DNA of 64,000 nt from positions 33,653 through 97,652 of the forward strand of contig JBGAMU010000004.1 in NCBI GenBank assembly GCA_044222685.1, read 5' to 3'. The notes under the pieces were generated by a model. It did not search any database. It saw only the letters and a program-made list of their open reading frames with translations, and had not been told where the DNA came from. The position numbers and the translations under genes are program-made. This DNA is from JAEUPI01 sp044222685. Its GTDB lineage: Bacteria > Pseudomonadota > Gammaproteobacteria > Burkholderiales > Burkholderiaceae_C. Shown piece after piece: positions 26,111 through 34,788 of the stretch. Every line of letters begins with the position of its first letter. The first letter of the stretch is position 1.

Positions 26111-27430
26111 TCAGCGCTCGTAGCTCGGCGTCGCCTCGTAGCTCTCGAGCTTGCAGGATTTCGGCGCGTCGGGGTCGACCACGTCCTTCGGTTCGGTCTG
26201 CGTGAGGATCTTGTAGATGTCGGTCTTCTCGGCCGGCGCGTCGTTGTAGCTGGCCATGTAGATGGTCTGCTCGCAGTGGTGCGTCACCGGGTCGATGTAC
26301 GCGTCGTGGTGCTGCAGCCGGTCGCGAGCGCTCATCTTCCGGCCCTCGAGCTTCTTGATCACCGCCAGGTTGTTGGTCGTGCCGGCCTCCTGCACGCAGC
26401 GCAGCAGCTCGCGCGTGGCCATGTAGCCGTTGTGGTACACGTTGCCCGGCACCGCGATCGCCATACCCGGATAGGTCTTCTGGTAGGCGGCGACGAACTC
26501 CTTCACGCCCGGCAGGTCGAGCCGGTAGTACCAGGTGGTGCCGAACACGCCGAAGATCTGCTCCGGCCCGAGGCCGTAGACATCGGGCCAGTCCTGCTGG
26601 TTGTTGATCCACGCCGCCTTCTTGTGCAGGCCGAGCTGCACGACCTGCTGGCGCAGCGCCTTGATGTCGTCGCCGCCGATCGCGGTGGCCACCGCCTGGG
26701 GCTTGAGCTGCTGCAGCTTCAGCAGGTAGGCCGAGAAGTCGCGCGTGTTCTGCGGCACCAGCAGTTCGTCGATCACCTTGCCGCCGTTGGCCTCGAGGAT
26801 CGCGCGCGTCGCCTTCGAGGTGTTGTGGCCCCACACGTAGTCGTTGGTCATCAGCACCCAGTCGCGCCCTGCTGTCTTCAAGGTGTTGCGCACGGTGGCC
26901 AGCGCGAAGTTGGTGCCGTTGCCGTCCCACACGAACTTGGTGCGGTGGCAGTCCTTGCCGATCTCGGTGGGTGAGCTCGAGTTGGTGTTGAAGAAGATGC
27001 AGCCGTACTTCTGCGCCACCTGCGAGATCGCATTGGCCACGCCCGAGTGCACCGCGCCGATCAGGAACGCCGCCTCGTTGCGGCTGATCATGCGCTCGGC
27101 CACCCGCGAGCCGGTGGCCGGCGTCGTCTCGGTGTCCATGTGGATGGCCTCGATTGGACGGCCGAGCACGCCGCCCTTTTCGTTGAACTCCTTGATGGCC
27201 ATCATCGCGCCCAGGCGCTCCTCGCCGCCGCTGGCGGCGTACTGGCCGCTCGCATCCATCGTCAGGCCGATCACCAGCGGCTTGGGTGCCGCGCTCTGGG
27301 CCCAGACGCGGTGGGTGGCCCACGGTCCGAAGAAGCTGCTGCCGCCGGCCAGCGCGGCCGCCATGGCGCTCACGAAGCGACGCCGCTCGGGTTGCGTCTG
27401 CGCAGCGGGGGTTGTGAGGTCGTCAGTCAT
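26111..27430 (-). CDS. ABC transporter periplasmic binding protein, Peripla_BP_6 (urea/amide-like)
   Basis: 439 residues. A Tat-like signal (ERRRFVSAMAAALAGG, cleavage near VWA) precedes a two-lobed type I binding fold: PLVIGLTMDASGQYAASGGEE is split between strand 1 and helix 1, with the recurring EFNEKGGVLGRPIE. Two cysteines flank the GCIFFNTNSSS strand region. The region TNDYVWGHNTS resembles short-chain amide/urea binders of this family. The start is fixed by AGGAGA six bases upstream. It would deliver substrate to the LivH/LivM pore. Confidence 0.88.
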   Translation of the reverse strand: MTDDLTTPAAQTQPERRRFVSAMAAALAGGSSFFGPWATHRVWAQSAAPKPLVIGLTMDASGQYAASGGEERLGAMMAIKEFNEKGGVLGRPIEAIHMDTETTPATGSRVAERMISRNEAAFLIGAVHSGVANAISQVAQKYGCIFFNTNSSSPTEIGKDCHRTKFVWDGNGTNFALATVRNTLKTAGRDWVLMTNDYVWGHNTSKATRAILEANGGKVIDELLVPQNTRDFSAYLLKLQQLKPQAVATAIGGDDIKALRQQVVQLGLHKKAAWINNQQDWPDVYGLGPEQIFGVFGTTWYYRLDLPGVKEFVAAYQKTYPGMAIAVPGNVYHNGYMATRELLRCVQEAGTTNNLAVIKKLEGRKMSARDRLQHHDAYIDPVTHHCEQTIYMASYNDAPAEKTDIYKILTQTEPKDVVDPDAPKSCKLESYEATPSYER

Positions 27431-27586
27431 GCGGTGTCTCCTGTGATGCAGGGCGATCCGGCGCCCGTGGTGTGGTGTTCCGTCAGCGCGGAACGATCTG
27501 CACGCCGTTCAGCGTCTCCTGCGCTTCGAACGGTCGATGCGACGAACCGATCGCCGAGTCCGAGATTCGTGGCCGTCGGCAGCGAT

Positions 27587-29605
27587 TCATGTGTTCTGTC
27601 CCGTGGTCATGTGCCGTGCGGCGGTGTCCGCCGCCGGAGGCCGCAGCAATCGCGCCTGGACCCACATGCGGATCAGGCGCTGGTAGCGGGCGGCCACATC
27701 AGCCACCACGCCGGCATCGTCGAGGACGCCCTCGAACCACGCCTGCGCCGCCGCGTTGAACAGCGTGCGGCCGACCGCAAAGCCCTTGCAAAGCGGCTGC
27801 CGGGCCGCGTCGCAGAAGGCCTGCCACAGCTGCTCTTCGCTCGCTTCCAGGCCCAGCAGCAGCACACCACGACACCAGCGGTCGTGCTGGGCGATGCAGC
27901 GCGACAGCGCCTGCCAGGCAGCCTCGGTCAGCGGCGGCAGCTTCCACCACTCGGGGCGCACGCCGCATTGGTAGAACTGCTCGACGGCCCGCACGATGGT
28001 CAACGGGCCCTGCTCCATCTGCCGCGGGGGTATCACTTCCAGCAGCAGTTCGTGGCCGGTGCGCTGGCACGCGCGATACAGATCGCCCACGCTCTGGATC
28101 TGGCGCGCCGCGATCGACGGCTCGTCATCCGGATGATGGAGGACCAGGCACTTGACGACCTGCTCGGTCGGCCAGTCCGTCAGCTCGAGCCCCACGTTGG
28201 CGCCGGCCTCGAAGGCGAGCGGCCGCGACCCCGGCGCCTCGACCGGCCGCGCGATCCACATGCCCCGCCCGGTGAAACGATGCAGCACCTGCGTGCCATG
28301 ACGGGCGTCGACGATGATGCCCGCAGCCGGCACTTCGCCGGGATGAGTGGCAGCCAGCAGGTTGCGCTCGACCGCGTAGCCCTGCTCGGCGGCCTGCGCC
28401 ACCAGGCCCTTGAAGCGGGCGATCCGACCGGCATCGGCTCCGAAACGCGACGCCAGCTCCTCGAGCTGGCTGCGATGGTCGAACGCCAGCACCACCAGCG
28501 ACGCCGGCGTCGGACGTCGGGCGGTGGCGCGGTGCACGTGCTCGAGGCCCTCGTCGCCATGCAGGTGCGTGATGCCCTGCCGGTGCTCGAAGAAATAGGA
28601 CAGCTCCTCCCAGGTGGGCATCGCCGGCGCGCAGCCGTGCCGCGACACGACGATCGCGCCGCATGCGTTGGCATAACGCAGCGCCTGCGCCAGCGGTCGG
28701 CCGCGCACCCAACCGCGCAGCAGCCCGGCCATGAACGCATCGCCGGCGCCCAGCACGTTGAATACGTCGACCGGAAAGCCGGCGCCGACCACGCCCTGCT
28801 CGAGCCGCTCGGGAATCGCGCCCTCGTAGGCGATGCAGCCCATCGGGCCGCGCTTCATCACGATGAGGGCGCGGCTGACGGCCCGGATCGCACGCAGCGC
28901 CGCACCGGTGTCGGTGCTGCCGCCGGCGATGTGGATCTCCTCCTCGGTGCCGACGATGAGGTCGCAAGCCTGCAGCACCTCCTGCAGTTGTGCGGTGACG
29001 GCGGCCGACGCCACGTAGCGCTGCTCGCCGAGGCCCGGGGCGGTGAGGCCCCACAGCACCGGGCGGTAGTCGATGTCGAGCACCACACGCCTGCCGCGGC
29101 TGCGCGCGATCGACATCGCCTTGATGCAGGCCGCCCGCGTATCGGGGTGCGAGAGGTGCGTGCCGCTGATCAGCACGGCACGGGCTCGCGACAGGTAGTC
29201 GGGATCGATGTCGTCGACGGTGATCGCCATGTCGGCGCAGTGATCGCGGTAGAAGATCAGCGGAAAGGTCTGCGGGTCCTTGATGCCGAGGAACACCAAT
29301 GCGGTCAGGCGCGACGGATCGGTGCGCAGACAGCTGACGTCCACACCCTCGGCCTGCAGCGTCTCGCGCACGAAGCGGCCGTTGTGTTCGTCGCCCACGC
29401 GACTGAGCAGGCCGGCGCGCAGGCCCAGGCGCGAGGCGCCGATCGCGGTGTTGGTCGGCGAGCCGCCGACGTACTTGGCGAAGGTGCGCATGTCCTCCAG
29501 CCGGCCGCCGATCTGCTCGCCGTACAGATCGACCGCGGCGCGGCCGATGCAGATCACGTCGAGGTCGTCGGTGCCTGCAGGCGCTGAATCGGCATGCGTG
29601 TTCAA
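27587..29605 (-). CDS. iolC: 5-dehydro-2-deoxygluconokinase fused to DUF2090 (IolC-DUF2090)
   Basis: 672 residues with a TTG start. Residues 15-335 are a PfkB-type sugar kinase (CIGRAAVDLYGEQIG, GGSPTNTAIGASRLGL, LGAGDAFMAGLLRG with the catalytic Asp) of the IolC type, which phosphorylates 5-dehydro-2-deoxy-gluconate in inositol breakdown. Residues 360-650 are DUF2090, an aldolase-like barrel starting VVLAFDHRSQLEEL; the fusion is a known arrangement. TTG is chosen because AGGAGG lies five bases before it and no ATG fits the conserved N-terminus. The start overlaps the rpiR stop (TTGA). No other iol gene is in the window, so the exact substrate is open. Confidence 0.85.
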   Translation of the reverse strand: MNTHADSAPAGTDDLDVICIGRAAVDLYGEQIGGRLEDMRTFAKYVGGSPTNTAIGASRLGLRAGLLSRVGDEHNGRFVRETLQAEGVDVSCLRTDPSRLTALVFLGIKDPQTFPLIFYRDHCADMAITVDDIDPDYLSRARAVLISGTHLSHPDTRAACIKAMSIARSRGRRVVLDIDYRPVLWGLTAPGLGEQRYVASAAVTAQLQEVLQACDLIVGTEEEIHIAGGSTDTGAALRAIRAVSRALIVMKRGPMGCIAYEGAIPERLEQGVVGAGFPVDVFNVLGAGDAFMAGLLRGWVRGRPLAQALRYANACGAIVVSRHGCAPAMPTWEELSYFFEHRQGITHLHGDEGLEHVHRATARRPTPASLVVLAFDHRSQLEELASRFGADAGRIARFKGLVAQAAEQGYAVERNLLAATHPGEVPAAGIIVDARHGTQVLHRFTGRGMWIARPVEAPGSRPLAFEAGANVGLELTDWPTEQVVKCLVLHHPDDEPSIAARQIQSVGDLYRACQRTGHELLLEVIPPRQMEQGPLTIVRAVEQFYQCGVRPEWWKLPPLTEAAWQALSRCIAQHDRWCRGVLLLGLEASEEQLWQAFCDAARQPLCKGFAVGRTLFNAAAQAWFEGVLDDAGVVADVAARYQRLIRMWVQARLLRPPAADTAARHMTTGQNT

Positions 29606-30447
29606 CGCGGCCTCCTGCGCTTGGGCCGGGGATCGACCAGGCATTGACCGGCGCACACCACCAGCGTCTGCGCCAGGCACATCGGCGCCACCAGCGAGCG
29701 CACCGGCGACGGCGCACCGGCGCCGATCTCCAGGCACACGTGCGCGGCGGGCTTGAGCGGCGACAGCGCGACGTCGGTGATCGCGATCACCTGCACACCG
29801 CGCTCCCTGGCCATCAGCGCAGCCTCGACCACCTCGGCCGAATAGTCCTTGAAGCTGGTCACCAGCAGCAACTCGTCGGTGCCGATCAGCCGCAGCGATT
29901 CGCCGAGCATGCCGCCGACGCCGTCGTGCAGCTGCACCGGCAGGTCGAGCTGGCCGAGCGCATAGGCCAGGTAGGCGGCCACCGGAAACGCGCGCCGTTG
30001 CGCCAGCAGGTGCACACGATGCGCGGCGCACAGCATCCGTGCGGCCTGCTGCAGCGCCGCGTCGGGCACTCGCTGCTCGAGGCGGTGCAGCTCCGATATG
30101 CCCAGCTCGACGAACGACGACAGCAGCTGCGTCGCATCCTGGCGGCCGGCCGTGGGCGACTTCATGGCGCCGATGCGTTCGCGGTAGGTGCCGGCCTGCT
30201 GCCGCAGCCGGTCGCGGAACAGTCGCTGCAGGTCGGTGAAGCCGGCGAACTTCATCGCGTTGGCAAAACGAACCAGCGCCGACGGCTGCACGCCGGCCGC
30301 CTCGGCCACCGTGGCCGCCGTGCCGAGCGCGAAGTCGTCGGGGTGTTCGACCACGAACTGCGCGATCACGCGTTGCTGAGGCGACAGGTCGGCATAGGCC
30401 GCCCCCAGCGCGTCGGCGAATTCTTCGTAGGTGGAAGCCGGCTTCAT
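29602..30447 (-). CDS. RpiR/MurR-family transcriptional regulator
   Basis: 281 residues. An N-terminal HTH_6 domain (residues 1-80: SPQQRVIAQFVVEHPDDFALGT, AGVQPSALVRFANAMKFAGF) is followed by a SIS sugar-isomerase-type sensor domain (about 110-260) with VHLLAQRRAFPVAAYLAYAL and LLLVTSFKDYSAEVV, which in known members binds a sugar phosphate. It is the first gene of the minus-strand operon and overlaps the iolC start by four bases. It probably controls its own divergent promoter region and senses the product of the kinase it is coupled to. Confidence 0.88.
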   Translation of the reverse strand: MKPASTYEEFADALGAAYADLSPQQRVIAQFVVEHPDDFALGTAATVAEAAGVQPSALVRFANAMKFAGFTDLQRLFRDRLRQQAGTYRERIGAMKSPTAGRQDATQLLSSFVELGISELHRLEQRVPDAALQQAARMLCAAHRVHLLAQRRAFPVAAYLAYALGQLDLPVQLHDGVGGMLGESLRLIGTDELLLVTSFKDYSAEVVEAALMARERGVQVIAITDVALSPLKPAAHVCLEIGAGAPSPVRSLVAPMCLAQTLVVCAGQCLVDPRPKRRRPR

Positions 30448-30466
30448 CGGTGTCTCTCGCGGCGAC

Positions 30467-30514
30467 ATTAGAACAAACATGCTTGACAGTCGCAATACGA
30501 GAATGGACATTCTC
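30467..30514 (-). promoter_or_regulatory. Promoter of the rpiR-iolC operon with adjoining perfect palindrome
   Basis: Read on the minus strand: TTGCGA (plus 30490-30495), a 17-base spacer, and TCTAAT (plus 30467-30472), five of six matches to the -10 consensus, 20 bases before the rpiR ATG. Immediately upstream of the -35 lies GAGAAT-GGAC-ATTCTC (plus 30499-30514), a perfect six-base inverted repeat placed in the middle of the divergent gap. It is a good candidate operator for RpiR. On the plus strand TTGACA at 30483 could serve livM, but its -10 partner (GACATT, inside the palindrome) is weak. Confidence 0.6.
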
Positions 30515-30551
30515 ATTCCGGCGGCTGCCGTCCGTGCGTCGCCCGATTCCC

Positions 30552-31577
30552 ATGCCGCATCGCCCGCCGACCGCTCCGCTCGTCACCGCGCCCCTGCTCG
30601 TCACTCTCGCCGTGCTGGCGAGCGCGCCGCTGTGGCTGCAGTCGGTCGGTCTCTACCCGTACGTGGCGGTGGAGATCGTGATCTGGATGATGTTCGCGCT
30701 GGCGCACAACCTGCTGCTCGGCCACGGTGGCATGCCGTCGTTCGGGCACGGCGCCTACTTCGGCGTCGGTGCCTATGCGTTCGGCCTGCTGCAGCAGCGC
30801 GCCGGCGCCGGCCTCGGCGACGGCGTGCTCGGCTCGGCGCTGTGCGCGGCGGCGGTCGGCGCGGTGGTCGCCGCCTTCATCTCGCACCGGCGCGGCATCT
30901 ACTACGCGCTGCTGACGATCGCGTTCGGGCAGGTCATGTGGTTCGTCGCGATCAAGTGGCACTCGGTCACCGGCGGCGAGGACGGCCTGCAGAAGATCGC
31001 CCGTCCCGCGCTGCGGCTGGGCGAGTCGAGCTGGTCGCTGACGAGCAACGAGTCGTTCTACTGGTTTGTCCTGACGGTGTTCGCCCTCGTGCTGGTCTTC
31101 CTCTGGCGCCTGGTCCATTCACCGTGGGGCCGCGTGCTGCGCGCCATCAAGCAGAACGAGATGCGCGCCGCATTCGTCGGCTACAACGTCTGGCTCTACA
31201 AGTGCTCGGCCTTCGTGCTGTCGGCCGCCCTGTCGGGCCTGGCCGGCAGCCTGTTCGCGATGGCGCAGAACTCGGCCTACCCCAACGTGATGAGCCTGCA
31301 CAACTCGGGCTTCGTGGTCATGATGGTGCTGATCGGTGGCGGGCTGGTCAGCTTCTGGGGCCCGGTCATCGGCGCGGCGGTGTTCATCCTGGCGCGCGAC
31401 CTGCTGGGCGCGTATACCGAGGCCTGGCTACTCTGGTACGGCCTGCTGTTCATGGCCGTGGTGCTGTTCCAGCCGGAAGGCATCGCAGGTGTCTGGCAGG
31501 CCTGGCAGCGGCGATGGCGGGCCGCCGTGGTCGCCCGCGGCACCCGCGCCGCCACCACCACCGAGCGCGAGGCCTGA
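30552..31577 (+). CDS. livM: Branched-chain-type ABC transporter permease (LivM family)
   Basis: 341 residues with about nine hydrophobic helices. The family signatures are ALAHNLLLGHGGMPSFGHGAYFG broken over a turn, the coupling loop GRVLRAIKQNEMRAAFVGYNVWLYK and FVLSAALSGLAGSLFA. The ATG at 30552 is preferred to 30450 because the extra 34 residues overlap the operator/promoter and look non-coding. It complements the LivH subunit encoded on the other strand and is the first gene of the plus-strand operon. Confidence 0.88.
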   Translation: MPHRPPTAPLVTAPLLVTLAVLASAPLWLQSVGLYPYVAVEIVIWMMFALAHNLLLGHGGMPSFGHGAYFGVGAYAFGLLQQRAGAGLGDGVLGSALCAAAVGAVVAAFISHRRGIYYALLTIAFGQVMWFVAIKWHSVTGGEDGLQKIARPALRLGESSWSLTSNESFYWFVLTVFALVLVFLWRLVHSPWGRVLRAIKQNEMRAAFVGYNVWLYKCSAFVLSAALSGLAGSLFAMAQNSAYPNVMSLHNSGFVVMMVLIGGGLVSFWGPVIGAAVFILARDLLGAYTEAWLLWYGLLFMAVVLFQPEGIAGVWQAWQRRWRAAVVARGTRAATTTEREA

Positions 31578-31579
31578 CG

Positions 31580-32326
31580 ATGGCGCTGTTCGAAGCCCGG
31601 CGGCTGCACAAGCGCTTTGGCGACCAGGTGGTGCTGGAAGACGTATCGCTCACCGTCATGCACGGCGAGCTGCGCGGCATCATGGGGCCCAACGGTGCCG
31701 GCAAGACGACCTGCTTCAACGTGCTGACGGGCCGCTACAAGCCCGACCGCGGCCAGGTGGTGTTCGACGGCGAGGACATCACGGGCTTCGCACCGCGCCA
31801 GGTGGCTCGCCGCGGCATCTCGCGCTCGTTCCAGATCATGAACCTGTTCGACGAATACACCGCGATCGACAACGTGGTGATTGCGTTGCCGTGCGTGCGT
31901 TCGCGGGGCTGGTCGATGTGGCGCGATCTCGGCCGGCACGCATCGGCCTACGACGAGGCGGCGACGATCCTGCAGCGCGTGGGGCTGGCCGGCAAGGAGC
32001 ACGTGCCGTCGCGCAGCCTGTCGTACGGCGAACGGCGCGCACTGGAGATCGGCGTGGCGCTCGCGGCGCAGCCGCAGATGCTGTTTCTCGACGAACCCAC
32101 CGCGGGCCTGGGCACCGAAGGCACCGCGCGGCTGCGCGAGCTGGTCGAGTCGTTGAAGCGGCACCTCGCGATCGTGATCATCGAGCACGACATGCGATTC
32201 CTGTTCAGCCTGGCCGATCGGGTGTCGGTCATCCACTGGGGCCAGGTCATCGCCGAAGGCACGCCTGCCGCGCTACGGCAGAACCCGTGGGTCCAGCGCT
32301 CCAGCCTGGGTGGCCTTTCGTCATGA
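31580..32326 (+). CDS. livG: Branched-chain-type ABC transporter ATP-binding protein (LivG family)
   Basis: 248 residues. It has Walker A GPNGAGKTT, the LivG-type GISRSFQIMNLFDEYTAIDNV Q-loop region split over the segment, the signature LSYGERRALEIG, Walker B MLFLDEPTAGL and the switch His in IIEHDMRF. LSYGE is the usual LivG variant of LSGGQ. The start is two bases after the livM stop, and the end overlaps livF by four bases. It energises the LivHM pore together with LivF. Confidence 0.9.
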   Translation: MALFEARRLHKRFGDQVVLEDVSLTVMHGELRGIMGPNGAGKTTCFNVLTGRYKPDRGQVVFDGEDITGFAPRQVARRGISRSFQIMNLFDEYTAIDNVVIALPCVRSRGWSMWRDLGRHASAYDEAATILQRVGLAGKEHVPSRSLSYGERRALEIGVALAAQPQMLFLDEPTAGLGTEGTARLRELVESLKRHLAIVIIEHDMRFLFSLADRVSVIHWGQVIAEGTPAALRQNPWVQRSSLGGLSS

Positions 32327-33051
32327 GTGCCGTGCCGCAGGCCGCGATGGCCCCGCTGCTGGCGGTGCAGCGCATCGACACGTTCTACGGCGAGACCCAG
32401 GTGCTGTTCGGTGCGTCGCTGTCGGTGCGGCCCGGCGAGGTGCTGGCGCTGCTCGGGCCCAACGGCGCCGGCAAGACCACCACGCTGCGCTCGATCCTGG
32501 GCCTCACGCCGGCCCGCCGCGGCACGATCGCCTTCGACGGCCGCGACATCACGCACGAGCCCACGCATCGCATCGCCGCACGCGGCGTGGGCTGGGTGCC
32601 GGACGACCGGCGCGTCTTCCCCAGCCTGACGGTGGCGCGCAACCTCGAGATCGCGCGCAAGCGGACGCGCTTTCGGGCCTGGTCGCTGAGCGAGTGCTTC
32701 GCGCTCTTCTCCGCGCTCGAGTACCTGATGCCGCGCGAGTGCGAGAACCTCTCCGGCGGCGAGATGCAGATGGTGGCGATCTCGCGTGTGCTGATGGGTG
32801 CGCCGGGCCTGGTGCTGCTCGACGAGCCGAGCCAGGGCCTGGCGCCCAAGGTGGTGCAGGACGTCATGCGCACGGTCGAGCGCCTGCGCGGCGAAGGCGT
32901 CGCCGTGGTGCTGGTGGAGCAGAACGTGGCCTGCGCACTGGGCGTGGCCGACCGCGTGGCCGTGATGCACGCCGGCACCATCGTGCACGAGTGCGATGCC
33001 CGCGCGATGCGCGACGATGCGGCGCTGCGGCGCCAGTGGCTGGGGATCTGA
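32323..33051 (+). CDS. livF: Branched-chain-type ABC transporter ATP-binding protein (LivF family)
   Basis: 242 residues, complete. Walker A GPNGAGKTT is followed by GVGWVPDDRRVFPSLTV (LivF Q-loop region), the signature LSGGEMQMVAI, Walker B LVLLDEPSQGL and the switch His region VLVEQN, where LivF proteins usually have Gln. Overlap with livG is ATGA, and the next gene starts at the base after this stop (TGAATG), so the order livM-livG-livF-extra ATPase is one transcript. Confidence 0.9.
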   Translation: MSAVPQAAMAPLLAVQRIDTFYGETQVLFGASLSVRPGEVLALLGPNGAGKTTTLRSILGLTPARRGTIAFDGRDITHEPTHRIAARGVGWVPDDRRVFPSLTVARNLEIARKRTRFRAWSLSECFALFSALEYLMPRECENLSGGEMQMVAISRVLMGAPGLVLLDEPSQGLAPKVVQDVMRTVERLRGEGVAVVLVEQNVACALGVADRVAVMHAGTIVHECDARAMRDDAALRRQWLGI

Positions 33052-33729
33052 ATGGGCACGCCGCTGCTGCAGGTCCACGATCTGGTCAAGTGCTACCGGC
33101 GCGGCTGGCCGCAACGCCGCACGACCTTCGAGCTGCATGCGGACTTCCGCATCGACGAACCCGGCGTGATCGGCGTGATGGGTGCCAACGGCGCCGGCAA
33201 GACCACGCTGTTCGAGCTGGTCACCGGCGGCAACGAGCCGAGCGACGGGCGCGTGCTCGTCGCCGGCCAGGACATCCACCGCGTGCGCTACGATCAACGC
33301 GACCGCCTCGCGCTGCACTACCACCAGTCGTACCAGCTGCGGCGCTTCCGCCGCACGCGGCCGCCCTTCATGCTCGAGACGGCGCGCACACCCGAAGCGA
33401 TGGTGCACCTGTTCGACGAACCGCAGTTCAACACGCAGGACGGCTACATCGGCTTCATGCTGGACTTCTTCCGGCGCCTGCGCGAAGCTGGCAAACTGGT
33501 GTTCCTGTGCCTGCACCCGAACGAACCGGTCCACCTGGACATTCTGGAACAGGCCTGCGAACGCTTCGTTTTCGTGCAGAAGGACGGCACCGGCATCAGT
33601 CGACTCGACATGGCCGGGTCGATGCAGGACTTGCTCGCCCGGCCTGCGGTGACGAGTTATCTCGGCACACTGATCGAGCAGTGGCAGCTTTCACGCCAGG
33701 ACCGACCCATAACCAAGGAGACATCATGA
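33052..33729 (+). CDS. Atypical ABC-type ATPase lacking the signature/helical region
   Basis: 225 residues. Walker A GANGAGKTT is at 44-52, a Gln consistent with the Q-loop at 92, Walker B and catalytic Glu (HLFDEP) at 119-124, and a switch-like His in LCLHPNE. Only about 26 residues separate the Q-loop from Walker B, so the helical subdomain and LSGGQ signature are missing; this is not a frameshift, because the frame is continuous and codon use is normal. The protein cannot form a standard two-site ABC dimer with itself. It sits between livF and the TRAP genes and overlaps dctP by four bases. Confidence 0.75.
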   Translation: MGTPLLQVHDLVKCYRRGWPQRRTTFELHADFRIDEPGVIGVMGANGAGKTTLFELVTGGNEPSDGRVLVAGQDIHRVRYDQRDRLALHYHQSYQLRRFRRTRPPFMLETARTPEAMVHLFDEPQFNTQDGYIGFMLDFFRRLREAGKLVFLCLHPNEPVHLDILEQACERFVFVQKDGTGISRLDMAGSMQDLLARPAVTSYLGTLIEQWQLSRQDRPITKETS

Positions 33730-34712
33730 CCCCGACCCGCCGATTCCTGATCGCCACCGCGGCTGCGCTGGCCGCCTGCGCCAGCCTGCCGCTCACGGCG
33801 CAGGCACAGACCGTCTGGAAGGCCTCCGACGTGCACCCGCTGGGTTATCCCACGGTGGAGGCGATCCAGCGCATGGGCAAGAAGCTGGAGACGGCCACCA
33901 ACGGCCGCATCAAGATCCAGATGTACCCGTCGATGCAGCTCGGCGGCGAGAAAGAGATGATCGAGCAGGCCCAGGTCGGCGCGCTGCAGATCGCGCGCAT
34001 CTCGGTCGGCGCGATGGGACCGGTGGTCGACGACCTCAACGTCTTCAACCTGCCGTTCATCTTCCGCGACGAGGCCCACATGCGCAAGGTGATCGACGGT
34101 CCGATCGGCCAGGAGCTGCTCGACCGCGTGACCGCCAGCCCGCAGTCGCGCCTGGTGGTGCTGGGCTGGATGGACGCCGGCACCCGCAACGTGTACGCCA
34201 ACAAGCCCGTGGCCAAGCCGGCCGACCTGAAGGGCATGAAGATCCGCATGATGGGCAACCCGCTGTTCGTGGAAACCATGAACGCGATGGGCGGCAACGG
34301 CGTCGCGATGGGCTTCAACGAGCTGTTCGGCGCGCTGCAGACCGGCGTGGTCGACGGCGCCGAGAACAACCCGCCCACCCTGCTGGCGCAGAACCACTAC
34401 ACCGTGAGCAAGGTGTACAGCCTGACCGGCCACCTGATCATCCCGGAGATCTTCGTCTTCTCCAGGCGCACCTGGGACGCGCTGTCCAAGGAAGACCAGG
34501 AGCTGGTGCGCAAGGTCTCGCGCGAGGCGCAGCTCGAGCAGCGCACGCTGTGGGACGCCTACGTCGCCGACGCCACCACCAAGCTCAAGGCCGCCGGCGT
34601 GCAGTTCGTCGAGGCCGACAAGGCGGCCTTCTACGCCGCCACGCAGCCGATCCGCGACAAGTACGGCAGCAAGTACGCCGCACTGCTCAAGCGCATCCAG
34701 GATACGAAGTAG
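33726..34712 (+). CDS. dctP: TRAP transporter substrate-binding protein (DctP family)
   Basis: 328 residues. The signal peptide (RRFLIATAAALAACASLPLTAQA) precedes a DctP fold with SDVHPLGYPTVEAIQRMG and the conserved helix-strand LKGMKIRMMGNPLF, whose Arg usually grips the substrate carboxylate, followed by FGALQTGVVDGAENN. This implies a carboxylate ligand. AAGGAG precedes the ATG. A 76-base gap with a G-rich ribosome site separates it from dctQ; such gaps often allow the binding protein to be made in excess. Confidence 0.9.
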   Translation: MTPTRRFLIATAAALAACASLPLTAQAQTVWKASDVHPLGYPTVEAIQRMGKKLETATNGRIKIQMYPSMQLGGEKEMIEQAQVGALQIARISVGAMGPVVDDLNVFNLPFIFRDEAHMRKVIDGPIGQELLDRVTASPQSRLVVLGWMDAGTRNVYANKPVAKPADLKGMKIRMMGNPLFVETMNAMGGNGVAMGFNELFGALQTGVVDGAENNPPTLLAQNHYTVSKVYSLTGHLIIPEIFVFSRRTWDALSKEDQELVRKVSREAQLEQRTLWDAYVADATTKLKAAGVQFVEADKAAFYAATQPIRDKYGSKYAALLKRIQDTK

Positions 34713-34788
34713 AGCATGGCCTGCAGCGACGGGCGGCCGCTGGCGTCGCCCGCCCTGCCGTGACCCGGCCGCAGGGGGGAGCCCGCGC

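Noticed and set aside
24442..26205. 587-codon plus-strand frame opposite the SDR and livH genes
   Set aside because: It crosses two real genes antisense, with Arg/His/Gln-rich translation.
27047..29587. 846-codon plus-strand frame over the binding-protein and iolC genes
   Set aside because: It is antisense to two clearly recognisable proteins. Product is low-complexity and basic.
30483..30511. TTGACA with GACATT as a strong livM promoter
   Set aside because: The -35 is perfect but the -10 matches only three of six bases, so I keep it as a possibility inside the regulatory entry and not as a feature.
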